Origin: Bacteroides sp.
GTDB taxonomy: Bacteria > Bacteroidota > Bacteroidia > Bacteroidales > Muribaculaceae
Reading direction: 5' to 3'
Assembly (NCBI GenBank): GCA_014802045.1
Contig: JAAVDA010000012.1
Span: 1 to 64,000, forward strand
DNA length: 64,000 nucleotides
The notes below the pieces were generated by a model, which did not search any database, was not told where the DNA came from, and saw only the letters and a list, made by a program, of their open reading frames with translations. Positions 42,236 to 50,833 of the stretch are shown in pieces. The translations under genes were made by a program, and so were the position numbers. Numbering within the stretch: the stretch's first letter is position 1; the number at the start of each line of letters is the position of its first letter.

Positions 42236-43438
42236 ATGTGGACACTCGACACTGACAAATATCTCAAAGAGTGGCGCGAACGCTATCAGCGCGACCTCAC
42301 CGGCGACATTCTCCCTTTCTGGCTCAACCATGGTCTTGACAAGGTGAACGGAGGAGTCTACACCTGTGTGGACCGCGAGGGTCGTCTCATGGACTCCACC
42401 AAATCTGTATGGTTCCAGGGACGCTGCGCATTCGTCTATTCTTTCGCCTACAACAATGTGGAGAAGCGCCCCGAATATCTCGATATGGCGCGCTCATGCA
42501 TCGATTTCATTGAAAAATACTGTTTCGACTCAGACGGACGCATGTATTTCGAGGTGACTGCCGACGGCAAGCCCCTGCGCAAGCGCCGTTATGTGTTCTC
42601 CGAATGCTTCGCTGCAATCGCAATGTCGGAGTATGCCCTCGCCACCGGCAACCGCGCTTATGCCGAAAAGTCGCTCGCGCTTTTCAAGGACATAGAGCGG
42701 TTCATCACCACTCCCGGCATCCTCGAACCCAAATATCTTCCCACTCAGAAGGCTATCGGCCATTCGGTGACGATGATTCTCATCAACACCGCATCGCGCA
42801 TCCGCGAGGTCATTCAGGATCCGGTGCTCAATGAGCAGATTGACCGCTCCGTGAGTGCCATCCGCGACTACTTCATCCATCCCGAGTTTAAGGCCCTTCT
42901 TGAAATGGTCACTCCCGAAGGAGAGCTTATCGACACTATCAATGGCCGCGTGATCAATCCCGGCCACTGCATCGAGACTGCATGGTTCCTTCTCGAAGAA
43001 GCCAAATATCGCGGCTGGGACGAAGGGTTTGGTAAGGAAATCAAGGATATGGCCCTCCAGATTCTCGACTGGAGCTGGGAGTGGGGCTGGGACAACGAGT
43101 TTGGAGGTATTATCAACTTCCGCGACTGCAAGGGATTCCCCGCTCAAGACTATTCGCAGGACATGAAGTTCTGGTGGCCCCAGACAGAGGCTATCATCGC
43201 CACTCTCTATGCGTATGAGGCCACAGGCGACACCCGCTATCTTGAGATGCATCGTCTCGTCAACGACTGGACCTATGAGTTCCTGCCCGATCCGGTCTAT
43301 GGCGAATGGTTCGGTTATCTTCATCGCGACGGTTCGGTGGCTCAGCCCGCCAAAGGCAACCTCTTCAAGGGGCCGTTCCATATTCCGCGCATGATGATCA
43401 AGAGCCAGATGATTATCGACAATATTCTTGCCAAGTAA
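42236..43438 (+). CDS. nanE: N-acylglucosamine 2-epimerase family protein
   Basis: A 400-residue AGE-family (alpha/alpha)6-barrel enzyme, epimerising ManNAc to GlcNAc after NanA. Marks: FWLNHGLDKVNGGVY at the N-terminus, RCAFVYSFAYNNVE, GHCIETAWFLLEEA and the terminal segment KFWWPQTEAI. Length fits renin-binding-protein-type epimerases. It lies 12 bases after nanA. It is unrelated to the TIM-barrel NanE of Proteobacteria; the symbol is used as in B. fragilis. Followed by a strong hairpin. Confidence 0.92.
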   Translation: MWTLDTDKYLKEWRERYQRDLTGDILPFWLNHGLDKVNGGVYTCVDREGRLMDSTKSVWFQGRCAFVYSFAYNNVEKRPEYLDMARSCIDFIEKYCFDSDGRMYFEVTADGKPLRKRRYVFSECFAAIAMSEYALATGNRAYAEKSLALFKDIERFITTPGILEPKYLPTQKAIGHSVTMILINTASRIREVIQDPVLNEQIDRSVSAIRDYFIHPEFKALLEMVTPEGELIDTINGRVINPGHCIETAWFLLEEAKYRGWDEGFGKEIKDMALQILDWSWEWGWDNEFGGIINFRDCKGFPAQDYSQDMKFWWPQTEAIIATLYAYEATGDTRYLEMHRLVNDWTYEFLPDPVYGEWFGYLHRDGSVAQPAKGNLFKGPFHIPRMMIKSQMIIDNILAK

Positions 43439-43446
43439 TTTATTTT

Positions 43447-43496
43447 GCCGGGACACATTCCCTGATAAGTGCAGGGTGTGTCCCGGCTTTTCTTTT
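43447..43496 (+). terminator. long hairpin terminator inside the nan operon
   Basis: GCCGGGACACA (43447-43457) pairs with TGTGTCCCGGC (43477-43487), continued inside by CCCTG/CAGGG, and followed by TTTTCTTTTC. The arm sequence is the same as the palindrome of the dispersed repeats (copies A-D), so it may derive from one. It may reduce expression of the distal genes. Confidence 0.75.
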
Positions 43497-43503
43497 CTAT
43501 CCC

Positions 43504-46500
43504 ATGATTAAAAGATTTTTTATAGCCGCTGCGGTCATTCTCACGATGACTATGGCGGCTTTTGCCGAAAATACACGTCCCGTGAAAGTGGCGTGTATAG
43601 GCAACAGTATCACTTTCGGCTTCCTGGTGGAGCCGAGAGAAACCATGAACTATCCGGCGCAGCTTGGCCGCATGCTCGGCCCCGGATATGAAGTGGGCAA
43701 TTTCGGCCATTCTGGAGCTACGTTGCTATTTAAGGGGCATAATCCTTATGTGCGCCTTCCGGAGTGGAAGGATGCTCTCGCTTTCCGGCCGGACATCGCG
43801 GTTATCCATCTCGGGGTCAACGATACCGACCCACGCGACTGGCCCGACTATGGCGATCAGTTTGTGGAAAACTACTCTGCCATAATCGACTCTCTGCGCG
43901 AAGTTAATCCGGATATGCGCATACTCATAGCGCGTCTCACCCCTCTGTCTGCCAAACACTATCGTTTCAGATCGGGCACACGCGACTGGCGCAAACTCGT
44001 GATTGATGCCATCGACCGTGTGGGTGAGCTCAAGGGAGTGGAGGTGATAGACTTCTCCACACCGCTCATCGACCGGCAGAATCTGCTCATCGACGGCATT
44101 CATCCCGATGCCAACGGTGCCACCGTGCTTGCCGAGACTGTCCGCAAAGCCATTACAGGCAACTACGGCGGCCTTCAGCTCCCGGAGGTGTTTGGCGACA
44201 ATATGGTGCTCCAGCGTTATCGTCCCATCACAGTCAACGGCCATGCCGATGCCGGAGCCGTTGTGACAGCCACCCTGGGTGGAAACACCGCTTCGGCTCT
44301 GACCGACAATCGCGGCAACTTCTCCCTCACCCTTCCTCCGATGAAAGAGGCCGAAGGGCTGGTGATGACCGTGACCGACGGCAAGACCGAGCGCCGATTC
44401 TCCAATGTGGCCGTAGGTGAGGTCTGGATTGCCTCCGGACAGAGCAACATGGAGTTTATGAACCATCAGACTGTCACCTTCAAGGCTGATTCGGCCATGT
44501 TTGCCGACCCCGGTCTGCGTCTTTTCAACATGAAGCCCAGAGTCATCACCAACTCTCGCGAATGGTCTGAGGCCGATAAAGACAGCCTTGACAAGCTCGT
44601 CTACTATAAACCTGCCGAGTGGAAGCCCTCCAGCTATCGGAATGCTTCCGATTTCTCGGCCGTGGCATGGTATTTCGCAAAATCTCTCCGCGACTCTCTC
44701 AATGTGCCCGTCGGAGTGATATGCAATGCTATCGGCGGTTCGGGCACTGAAGCCTGGGTAGATGTGGAGACTCTTGAGAACGGTATGCCGGAGGTTCTTC
44801 TCAACTGGCGCCGCAACGACTATCTGCAGCCGTGGGTGCAGCAGAGAGCGGGCGAAAACACCGGCCTCGCCAATCCCTTGCGCCGTCACCCCTATGAGCC
44901 CTCCTATCTCTTCTCCACCGGCATCCGCCCTCTCGGAGCCTTCCCGGTGGCCGGAGTCATCTGGTATCAGGGTGAGTCTAATGCCCATAATATCGAGGTT
45001 CATGAAGGTCTCTTCCGCCTCCTCGTGGAGAGCTGGCGCAACTATTGGCAGCAGCCGGAACTCCCGTTTGTGTTCGCCCAGCTCAGTTCCATAGACCGTC
45101 CGTCGTGGCCTGTGTTCCGCAACAGTCAGCGTCTGCTCGCATCAGAGATTCCCAATTCGGCTATGGTTGTCACCTCCGACTGGGGCGACTCGCTCGATGT
45201 TCATCCCCGCAATAAGCGCCCTGTGGGCGAACGTTTTGCCCGGCAGGCACTCAATAGAGTCTACAGCATGACCCAAGTCACCCCTTCCGGTCCGCTTCCC
45301 GTCAAAGCCGAGCGCACTGCGCCGGGCACCATCGAGCTTACCATGGAGTATGGCGAAGGAATGCACTCTTCTGACGGCGCACCGCTGCGCACATTCGAGA
45401 TTGCCGAAATAGACGGCAAATATTATCCGGCCACGGCTACAGTCGTGGGCCCCAACCGAATCAAACTTACGAATATGGATATCACCACTCCCCGCTATGC
45501 CCGCTATGCATGGCAACCTTTCACCCGCGCCAACCTCGTCAACGAAGATGAGCTTCCCGCATCTACCTTTGTAATCGCAGTCACCGAAACCCCCGACAGA
45601 GAAGAGGGTATAGACTGTGGTGTGTCTGCTGCATATGCAGGTATCGCCGACGGCACCGTAATCCGTGCCGGCGGATGCAATTTCCCCTCCAATCCTATGG
45701 CTCCGGGAGCACAGAAGAAATTCTACTCAGGCATTTATGCCATAGAGACCATTCCCGCCGGCATCACCACCCGCCTCATCGGTCATCTGCCTGAGGGTAT
45801 GGCCTACGGTTGCGGAGTAACCACCCCGCAGGGCCTTGCCATTATCGGCGGCACCGATGCCAACGGCGCTCTCAGCACCGTGTGGATGCTCAATGTGGGA
45901 GCCGACGGCAAGGCTGTTCTCTCCCCGCTGCCTTCGCTTCCCGCCGCAATCGACAACATGGCCGCATGCTATGCCGACGGAAAGATTTATGTGGCCGGCG
46001 GCAATGTTGACGGCCAGCCCTCCAACTCCCTTTTTGCCCTCAATCTCGCCGACACTGCAGCCGGATGGAAACAGCTCAAGAGTTTCCCCGGCAATCCCCG
46101 TGTGCAGCCGGTTCTGGCCGCCTCATCCGCTACCGGAAAGACTCTGCTCTACCTCTGGGGCGGTTTCGCCGGACGTGGTGAAGGTCGCGAACCTTCGCTC
46201 GACACCGACGGTCTCTGCTTCAATCCTGCCAACGGCAAGTGGACTTCGCTCCCGGCTCCGGTAGACCCTGCCGGCCAGCCCCTTTCCACAGGCGGCGGCA
46301 CTGCCGTAACCCTCCCCTCAGGCGACATTATGGTGATGGGCGGTGTCAATAAAGACGTGTTCCTCGAAGCCCTCCGCAATCAGGCCCCCGACTATCTCTC
46401 ACACCCCGTGGAGTGGTATCGCTTCAACAATGTGGTCTCTGTGTTCAGCCCCAAGAGCGGCAAGTGGACCATCGTTGACCAGACCGATGCCGCAGCCCGT

Positions 46501-46611
46501 GCAGGTGCTGTGTCCACTCTCACTGTGCCCGGCGATGCTGTGCTCCTCATCGGAGGTGAAATCAAGCCCCGTATCCGTACTGCCGACATTCTTTCAGTTC
46601 CTGTGAAATGA
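43504..46611 (+). CDS. three-domain sialic acid enzyme: SGNH esterase, sialate O-acetylesterase, NanM-like mutarotase
   Basis: A 1035-residue secreted protein (signal peptide about 1-21). Domain 1 (about 25-220): SGNH hydrolase with GNSITFGF (Ser35) and DGIHPDANG near 196. Domain 2 (about 225-690): sialate O-acetylesterase, with VFGDNMVLQRYRPI, GEVWIASGQSNMEF (Ser near 312) and WYQGESNA. Domain 3 (about 700-1035): kelch-type cyclically permuted mutarotase, IDCGVSAAYAG and AGGCNFP, as in NanM. Together they would remove O-acetyl groups from sialic acids and convert the alpha to the beta anomer before uptake. Such enzymes are normally two or three separate proteins. The real start is MIKRFFIAAAV at 43504; the frame is open further upstream through the terminator. 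Confidence 0.88.
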   Translation: MIKRFFIAAAVILTMTMAAFAENTRPVKVACIGNSITFGFLVEPRETMNYPAQLGRMLGPGYEVGNFGHSGATLLFKGHNPYVRLPEWKDALAFRPDIAVIHLGVNDTDPRDWPDYGDQFVENYSAIIDSLREVNPDMRILIARLTPLSAKHYRFRSGTRDWRKLVIDAIDRVGELKGVEVIDFSTPLIDRQNLLIDGIHPDANGATVLAETVRKAITGNYGGLQLPEVFGDNMVLQRYRPITVNGHADAGAVVTATLGGNTASALTDNRGNFSLTLPPMKEAEGLVMTVTDGKTERRFSNVAVGEVWIASGQSNMEFMNHQTVTFKADSAMFADPGLRLFNMKPRVITNSREWSEADKDSLDKLVYYKPAEWKPSSYRNASDFSAVAWYFAKSLRDSLNVPVGVICNAIGGSGTEAWVDVETLENGMPEVLLNWRRNDYLQPWVQQRAGENTGLANPLRRHPYEPSYLFSTGIRPLGAFPVAGVIWYQGESNAHNIEVHEGLFRLLVESWRNYWQQPELPFVFAQLSSIDRPSWPVFRNSQRLLASEIPNSAMVVTSDWGDSLDVHPRNKRPVGERFARQALNRVYSMTQVTPSGPLPVKAERTAPGTIELTMEYGEGMHSSDGAPLRTFEIAEIDGKYYPATATVVGPNRIKLTNMDITTPRYARYAWQPFTRANLVNEDELPASTFVIAVTETPDREEGIDCGVSAAYAGIADGTVIRAGGCNFPSNPMAPGAQKKFYSGIYAIETIPAGITTRLIGHLPEGMAYGCGVTTPQGLAIIGGTDANGALSTVWMLNVGADGKAVLSPLPSLPAAIDNMAACYADGKIYVAGGNVDGQPSNSLFALNLADTAAGWKQLKSFPGNPRVQPVLAASSATGKTLLYLWGGFAGRGEGREPSLDTDGLCFNPANGKWTSLPAPVDPAGQPLSTGGGTAVTLPSGDIMVMGGVNKDVFLEALRNQAPDYLSHPVEWYRFNNVVSVFSPKSGKWTIVDQTDAAARAGAVSTLTVPGDAVLLIGGEIKPRIRTADILSVPVK

Positions 46612-47375
46612 ATACAGACCGCACTCTCGACATAGCCGCGGCGCCCTACGGCCACACACGCGACACCGATTATGCTCTCGCCGTGCTCCCCTGGGGAGCC
46701 ACCGAGCCTCATAATCTTCATCTGCCATATCTCACCGATGCTATCCTTGCCCACGACATAGCTCTCGATGCGGCCATGATTGCCCGGGAGCGCTATGGCA
46801 TCAATGTCGGCGTGCTTCCTCCGGTGGCTCTCGGTGCGCAGAATCCCGGACAGCGCGACCTGAAATTCTGTCTTCACTTCCGCCACTCAACCCAAGAGGC
46901 CGTGCTCGCCGATATAGTCCGTTCGCTCTATCATCAGGGTTTTCGCACACTGGTGATTATCAACGGACATGGCGGCAACACCTTCAAGAGTATGATTCGC
47001 GACCTCGCTGTAGAGCTCCCCGATATGCTCATAGCATCCAGCGAATGGTTTAAGGTGGCTCCGGCCAAAGAGTTTTTCGAGTGTCCGGGCGACCATGCCG
47101 ACGAACTCGAAACCTCTGTGATGATGCACTATCATCCCGAACTCGTAGACCTCTCCGAAGCCGGTCCGGGTCATAGCCGTTCATTCGCGTCGGAAGCTCT
47201 GCGTCAGGGAGTGGCATGGATTCCCCGCAACTGGACTGCCGTGACCGACGATACCGGCATTGGCGATCCTTCCGCAGCCACTGCCGAAAAGGGCGCGCGG
47301 TTTGCTTTCGCAGTGGCCGAGCGCTATGCCGCCCTCTTCCGCGACCTCGCCTCCGGTGAACCCCTCTACCGCTGA
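46608..47375 (+). CDS. creatininase family hydrolase
   Basis: A 255-residue metal-dependent hydrolase of the creatininase family. Metal ligands and signature are visible: LPWGATEPHNLHLPY, VLPPVALGAQNPGQ, INGHGGNTF and GDHADELETSVMM. The family includes creatinine, formamide and mycofactocin-type hydrolases. Its ATG overlaps the stop of the fusion gene (ATGA), so it is translationally coupled to the sialic acid operon. A role on a sialic acid derivative such as a lactone or lactam is only inference. A bidirectional terminator follows. Confidence 0.85.
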   Translation: MNTDRTLDIAAAPYGHTRDTDYALAVLPWGATEPHNLHLPYLTDAILAHDIALDAAMIARERYGINVGVLPPVALGAQNPGQRDLKFCLHFRHSTQEAVLADIVRSLYHQGFRTLVIINGHGGNTFKSMIRDLAVELPDMLIASSEWFKVAPAKEFFECPGDHADELETSVMMHYHPELVDLSEAGPGHSRSFASEALRQGVAWIPRNWTAVTDDTGIGDPSAATAEKGARFAFAVAERYAALFRDLASGEPLYR

Positions 47376-47408
47376 TGCTCCCCCGGCCCTTTGCCGGCCG
47401 CCCCAGAT

Positions 47409-47448
47409 AAAAAAGAAACCCTTCCCACCCGGAAGGGTTTCCTTTTAT
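47409..47448. terminator. bidirectional terminator between nan operon and ATPase pair
   Basis: AAACCCTTCC (47416-47425) pairs perfectly with GGAAGGGTTT (47431-47440), loop CACCC. T-rich tails lie on both sides (CCTTTTAT on plus, CTTTTTTAT on minus), serving both convergent units. Confidence 0.85.
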
Positions 47449-48365
47449 AGCCGTGGAACAGAGTATTTACCCGACAGCCAGAGCCTGAACAGCTTGTCGT
47501 TGATTTCATAAGGGGCACCCCTTTTCGCAGTATCGGTCTTGTGTATGTCACCGCTCTTCACGAGCATCAGCAGATATGTGGAAAGTGTGCCGGAGGGTAG
47601 TCCTGTCATATCTTTGAGCTCAGACAGGCTGGCTGCTCCCGGTGAGTTGGCTATGGCATAGAGTATTTTCTGGGAGTTGACCGGTAGATTACCTAATTTA
47701 AGTTTGTAGAGCGATTCCCCACGTTTCACGAGCTCATGCAAATCATTGTCAGAATTGTCTGAGAGCGCGATTATTTCTTTGGCTGTTTTTACCGAGCGTA
47801 CCACCGGTGGAAGATACTGTAGCAGATTCTCCAGTCTTTCACCCTCCTCCTTTGTGCCCATGATACTGGGAATCCGTTTTATCGACGGCACATAGACCAC
47901 CCTTACTCCTTCAAAAAATGGTGCCTGATAATCTGCCAGATTTTCACTTATTTTTGACGCACTTGCAATGAGCAGCGGGGCTTCCTCACGGTTAAGATAG
48001 TTGCGTAGCTCATATTGGTTGTTAAAATCACTGCGGGCAAAAAAGAAGTCGATATCGTCTATTATAACTATTTGGCGTTTGAGATCGTGAGTCTCTCCTT
48101 TGCTCCGGTCAGTCGTCTGGCAGGCTTGTTCCATAGCTCCTATGATGTCCTGACTGTTGAAAAATTGTTTACCGTCGAAAAAGTGGACACGGTTTTCCCA
48201 TCCTTCCATATCCAGCTGTTCGATGAGCTGATATAGCAGGGTCGACTTTCCAGAGCCGTCACTACCGATTATAAACATCGGCTGAGGTATATGCTCCAGA
48301 TTGTTATCATCACTGATATACCTTTTTATCTGTTGGAGGGTCTTGGTGTTTATGGCATCTGTCAT
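47445..48365 (-). CDS. AAA/STAND-type ATPase with winged helix (second of pair)
   Basis: A 306-residue ATPase: Walker A IIGSDGSGKST (about 32-42), Walker B IVIIDDIDFFF (about 99-109), a sensor-like LLIASASKIS, then a lid region and a C-terminal winged-helix domain (about 230-285, SLSELKDMTGLPSGTLSTYL). This layout is that of archaeal-type/MNS STAND ATPases that act as switches. It lies three bases after another ATPase gene in the same direction. Function unknown; a defence or signalling role is possible. Confidence 0.78.
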   Translation of the reverse strand: MTDAINTKTLQQIKRYISDDNNLEHIPQPMFIIGSDGSGKSTLLYQLIEQLDMEGWENRVHFFDGKQFFNSQDIIGAMEQACQTTDRSKGETHDLKRQIVIIDDIDFFFARSDFNNQYELRNYLNREEAPLLIASASKISENLADYQAPFFEGVRVVYVPSIKRIPSIMGTKEEGERLENLLQYLPPVVRSVKTAKEIIALSDNSDNDLHELVKRGESLYKLKLGNLPVNSQKILYAIANSPGAASLSELKDMTGLPSGTLSTYLLMLVKSGDIHKTDTAKRGAPYEINDKLFRLWLSGKYSVPRL

Positions 48366-48368
48366 ATC

Positions 48369-49547
48369 TCAAATCATGAATTTGTATCTCCACCATTTCC
48401 GTAGGAGTGGCGAACGAAACTTTATCAAGTCTGCATTTCTTAAAAGGTAACCGTCATGTTCGAGCATATCGAGTATTCTTGTCACCTCTCTGTTCATAGT
48501 CTCGGCATTGGTGATTTCCTGGCCTCCCATAGCGATTGTGTGTATTTGGGAGGGCGTTAGTCCCTGCTCTGATTTGGCCAGATTATCAAGGATTTTCCTC
48601 GCGGTGGTTTCAAGGTCGCGGTATTCGTTTAGACGTTCATCCCATGTGAGGAAATAATCTGATTTAGACAGCTCGTCGAGTGCTTTGGTCACATCGGTTA
48701 TATTGACGGGTGTAGATTCCGGATTATCTATGTTGGATATAAGTCTGTCTATGAGAAGCTGGATGAAATAGGGTATAGGCCATTGCAATAGTTCCAGCGT
48801 TTCGGTTATCACGCTGTCATTCATCCCAAGGTTATATGATTTGCTCAGAGCCTCCAGTAATCCGTTGGCCTCATTCTCCGGGAGCTCACCGAGCTTTAAG
48901 TCAACGAGGTCGTTTATCGTTTGCGACATGCGGTAGTGGTTCGTGAAGTTGCGTAGTCCGACAGAGCCGCAGAAAAGCCACCTTATTTTCGAATTTTCAT
49001 ATTGTCTGAGACTCCTGAACCAGTTCAGAAAAAACTCTACTTCATCACGGTTGGTGCTGTCCTTATCCATCAGCTTGCCCAAAAATAATGGAAGTTCGTC
49101 TACCACTATGAGCGTGTCGTTATTATGATTAAGGAGGCTCGTGAGCCGGTTGAACAGAGATTCGCTCTCAGCGCGGTTGTTAAGATCTATCTTAAGGTCG
49201 CCGAAGCTCAGCCCCGAAATTGAAGTCTTCATGCTGTCGGCGAGGTCTCTAATCTTTCCGGTCGCTTTGTCAAGCAGACCAATACCGTTGAAGGCGTCTA
49301 TCAGTTTCCGGAGGAATGCCTCTTTAGTGGCAATGCCCTGTAGGTCTACATACACACATTTCCAGTTCTCTTTCTCTTTGTCGTGTATAAGCCGTTTGGC
49401 TATGGATGATTTTCCTATCCGGCGCGGAGCTGAGAGTAGAAGAGACTGTTTTTCATTTAGATAGCGATGTGCCGAAGCCAGTTCCTTCTTGCGGCCGAAA
49501 AAGTCTTCTCCGGTCACTGGCGCGCCTATTTTATTTGTAATAGCCAT
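48369..49547 (-). CDS. archaeal-type ATPase (first of pair)
   Basis: A 392-residue P-loop ATPase. It starts with FFGRKKELASAHRYL, then Walker A SAPRRIGKSSIAKRL (about 39-53), Walker B DTLIVVDELPLFL (about 137-149), and a C-terminal helical and winged-helix region ending RSPLLRKWWRYKFM. The F-x-G-R...PRRIGK[ST]S pattern is typical of the ATPases annotated as AAA or archaeal ATPase. The start at 49547 (MAITNKIGAPV) was preferred because the upstream codons run into the promoter region. Operator-like repeats lie just upstream. Confidence 0.8.
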   Translation of the reverse strand: MAITNKIGAPVTGEDFFGRKKELASAHRYLNEKQSLLLSAPRRIGKSSIAKRLIHDKEKENWKCVYVDLQGIATKEAFLRKLIDAFNGIGLLDKATGKIRDLADSMKTSISGLSFGDLKIDLNNRAESESLFNRLTSLLNHNNDTLIVVDELPLFLGKLMDKDSTNRDEVEFFLNWFRSLRQYENSKIRWLFCGSVGLRNFTNHYRMSQTINDLVDLKLGELPENEANGLLEALSKSYNLGMNDSVITETLELLQWPIPYFIQLLIDRLISNIDNPESTPVNITDVTKALDELSKSDYFLTWDERLNEYRDLETTARKILDNLAKSEQGLTPSQIHTIAMGGQEITNAETMNREVTRILDMLEHDGYLLRNADLIKFRSPLLRKWWRYKFMI

Positions 49548-49601
49548 AAGTGGATGGTATTGAAAGTTGAGAGTGAGTAACGCTATTGCGGTTCCACTTT
49601 G

Positions 49602-49609
49602 CAAATATA
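49602..49609 (-). promoter_or_regulatory. -7 box of the ATPase pair
   Basis: TATATTTG on the minus strand, about 55 bases before the ATG at 49547. It overlaps the first of three tandem repeats. No TTTG -33 box is present. Confidence 0.6.
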
Positions 49610-49653
49610 GAAAAAATCTTCTATAGAAAAAATCTTCTATAAAAAAATTTTTC
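49606..49653. repeat. three tandem 16-bp repeats over the ATPase promoter
   Basis: TATAGAAAAAATCTTC at 49606-49621 and 49622-49637, and a diverged third unit TATAAAAAAATTTTTC at 49638-49653, then TATAAGC. The units create inverted repeats TATAGAA/TTCTATA. They lie across the -7 box and the upstream promoter, where a repressor would bind. Confidence 0.75.
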
Positions 49654-49765
49654 TATAAGCTCGCTTGCAGCCATATGCCTGCTTTTGCCCCGCAGGGCAG
49701 GGGAGTGTGCCTGCATGAGCCGATGATTCTTCAAAAAAAATGGTGGCGCTAAAGCATATTTTCAT

Positions 49766-49773
49766 TATATTTG
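49766..49773 (+). promoter_or_regulatory. -7 box of the lipoate ligase/gcv operon
   Basis: TATATTTG, 46 bases before the chosen ATG at 49820 and 13 before an alternative ATG at 49787. No strong -33 is seen. The region 49660-49765 has a small GC-rich inverted repeat (near 49685-49705) and nothing else recognised. Confidence 0.55.
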
Positions 49774-49819
49774 CCGATGAAACCGCATGGAGTTGTCATG
49801 CGGTCTGTATTCATTAGCG

Positions 49820-50833
49820 ATGATCTACGTCACACTCCCCGACGACCGTCCCCGGCGGCTACCCTTTTACCTCGCCATGGAAGAATACCTTGCCTCCATG
49901 CCGGGGCTCGAAGGCAGTGTGATGTTTATGTGGCAGGTAGACCCCACTGTCATCTGCGGTCGCAATCAGGATGTGGAGAAAGAGGTCAATCTGGCCTATT
50001 GCCGCGAAAATTCCATCGATGTGGTGCGCCGCAAGAGCGGGGGCGGGTGTGTGTTTGCCGACCGTAGCAATATAATGTTCTCGATGGTCACACCGTCTGC
50101 CGATGTCTGCACCACCTTCTCCGCCTATACCGGCATGATTGCCGGAATGCTCCGCGCCATAGGCCTTGATGCCACCGACAATTCCCGCAACGATATTCTC
50201 ATCGGCGACCGCAAGGTGTCGGGCAATGCGTTCTATCATCTTCCGGGCCGAAGCATAGTCCACGGCACGATGCTCTATGATATCGACCCGCGCCACATGG
50301 GGCGCGCCATCACCCCCTCCAGGGCCAAACTTGAGTCGAAGGGAGTGAAGTCGGTCAATAGCCGTCTCACAACCGTGAGAGAGCACTCATCTATCACCCT
50401 CCCTGAGTTTATGGCTCATGCCCGGGCATGGCTCTGCGGCAATGCCGAATATCGCCTGACTCCTGACGATGTGGCCGCCATAGAGGTGCTTGAGCAGGCC
50501 TATTATCGCCCCGGGTGGCTTCTGCGCCCCCTCCGCCATCGCTCTGCCGCGGTCACATTCTCACGCCATGTGGAGGGTGTCGGCGAAATCCGTCCGGACA
50601 TCACCCTTGCCCCTGACGGCTCTATCGAATGCATAAACCTCACGGGCGATTTTTTCCTGCTTTCAGACCTCGACACCTCCCTGCTCCACCACCTTAAGGG
50701 AGTGCTTCCCACTCGTGGAGCCATGTCGGCTGCCCTTGCGGGAGTGGATGCCTCGCAGACCATTGCAGGCCTGTCTACCGGCCGATTTATCGAGATTCTC
50801 ACCGAAAACCTTAAACAACCATTATATGAGTGA
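49820..50833 (+). CDS. lplA: lipoate-protein ligase
   Basis: A 337-residue lipoate ligase, attaching lipoate to carrier lysines by way of lipoyl-AMP. Motifs: VVRRKSGGGCVFAD (about 69-82) and the catalytic Lys132 in IGDRKVSGNAFY. A C-terminal accessory domain is present. It heads the glycine cleavage operon and overlaps gcvT by 8 bases, so GcvH (Lys61) is its obvious substrate. The alternative start at 49787 would add 11 residues; the family normally begins near MIYVTLP. Confidence 0.92.
   Translation: MIYVTLPDDRPRRLPFYLAMEEYLASMPGLEGSVMFMWQVDPTVICGRNQDVEKEVNLAYCRENSIDVVRRKSGGGCVFADRSNIMFSMVTPSADVCTTFSAYTGMIAGMLRAIGLDATDNSRNDILIGDRKVSGNAFYHLPGRSIVHGTMLYDIDPRHMGRAITPSRAKLESKGVKSVNSRLTTVREHSSITLPEFMAHARAWLCGNAEYRLTPDDVAAIEVLEQAYYRPGWLLRPLRHRSAAVTFSRHVEGVGEIRPDITLAPDGSIECINLTGDFFLLSDLDTSLLHHLKGVLPTRGAMSAALAGVDASQTIAGLSTGRFIEILTENLKQPLYE

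Noticed and set aside
43726-45003. A 425-codon minus-strand frame opposite the esterase fusion gene.
   Set aside because: It lies wholly inside a well-supported gene and shows no domain; a shadow frame.
49606-49653. Possible CRISPR array, because of equally spaced repeats.
   Set aside because: The 16-bp units are directly tandem with no spacers and there are no cas genes; an operator is a better explanation.
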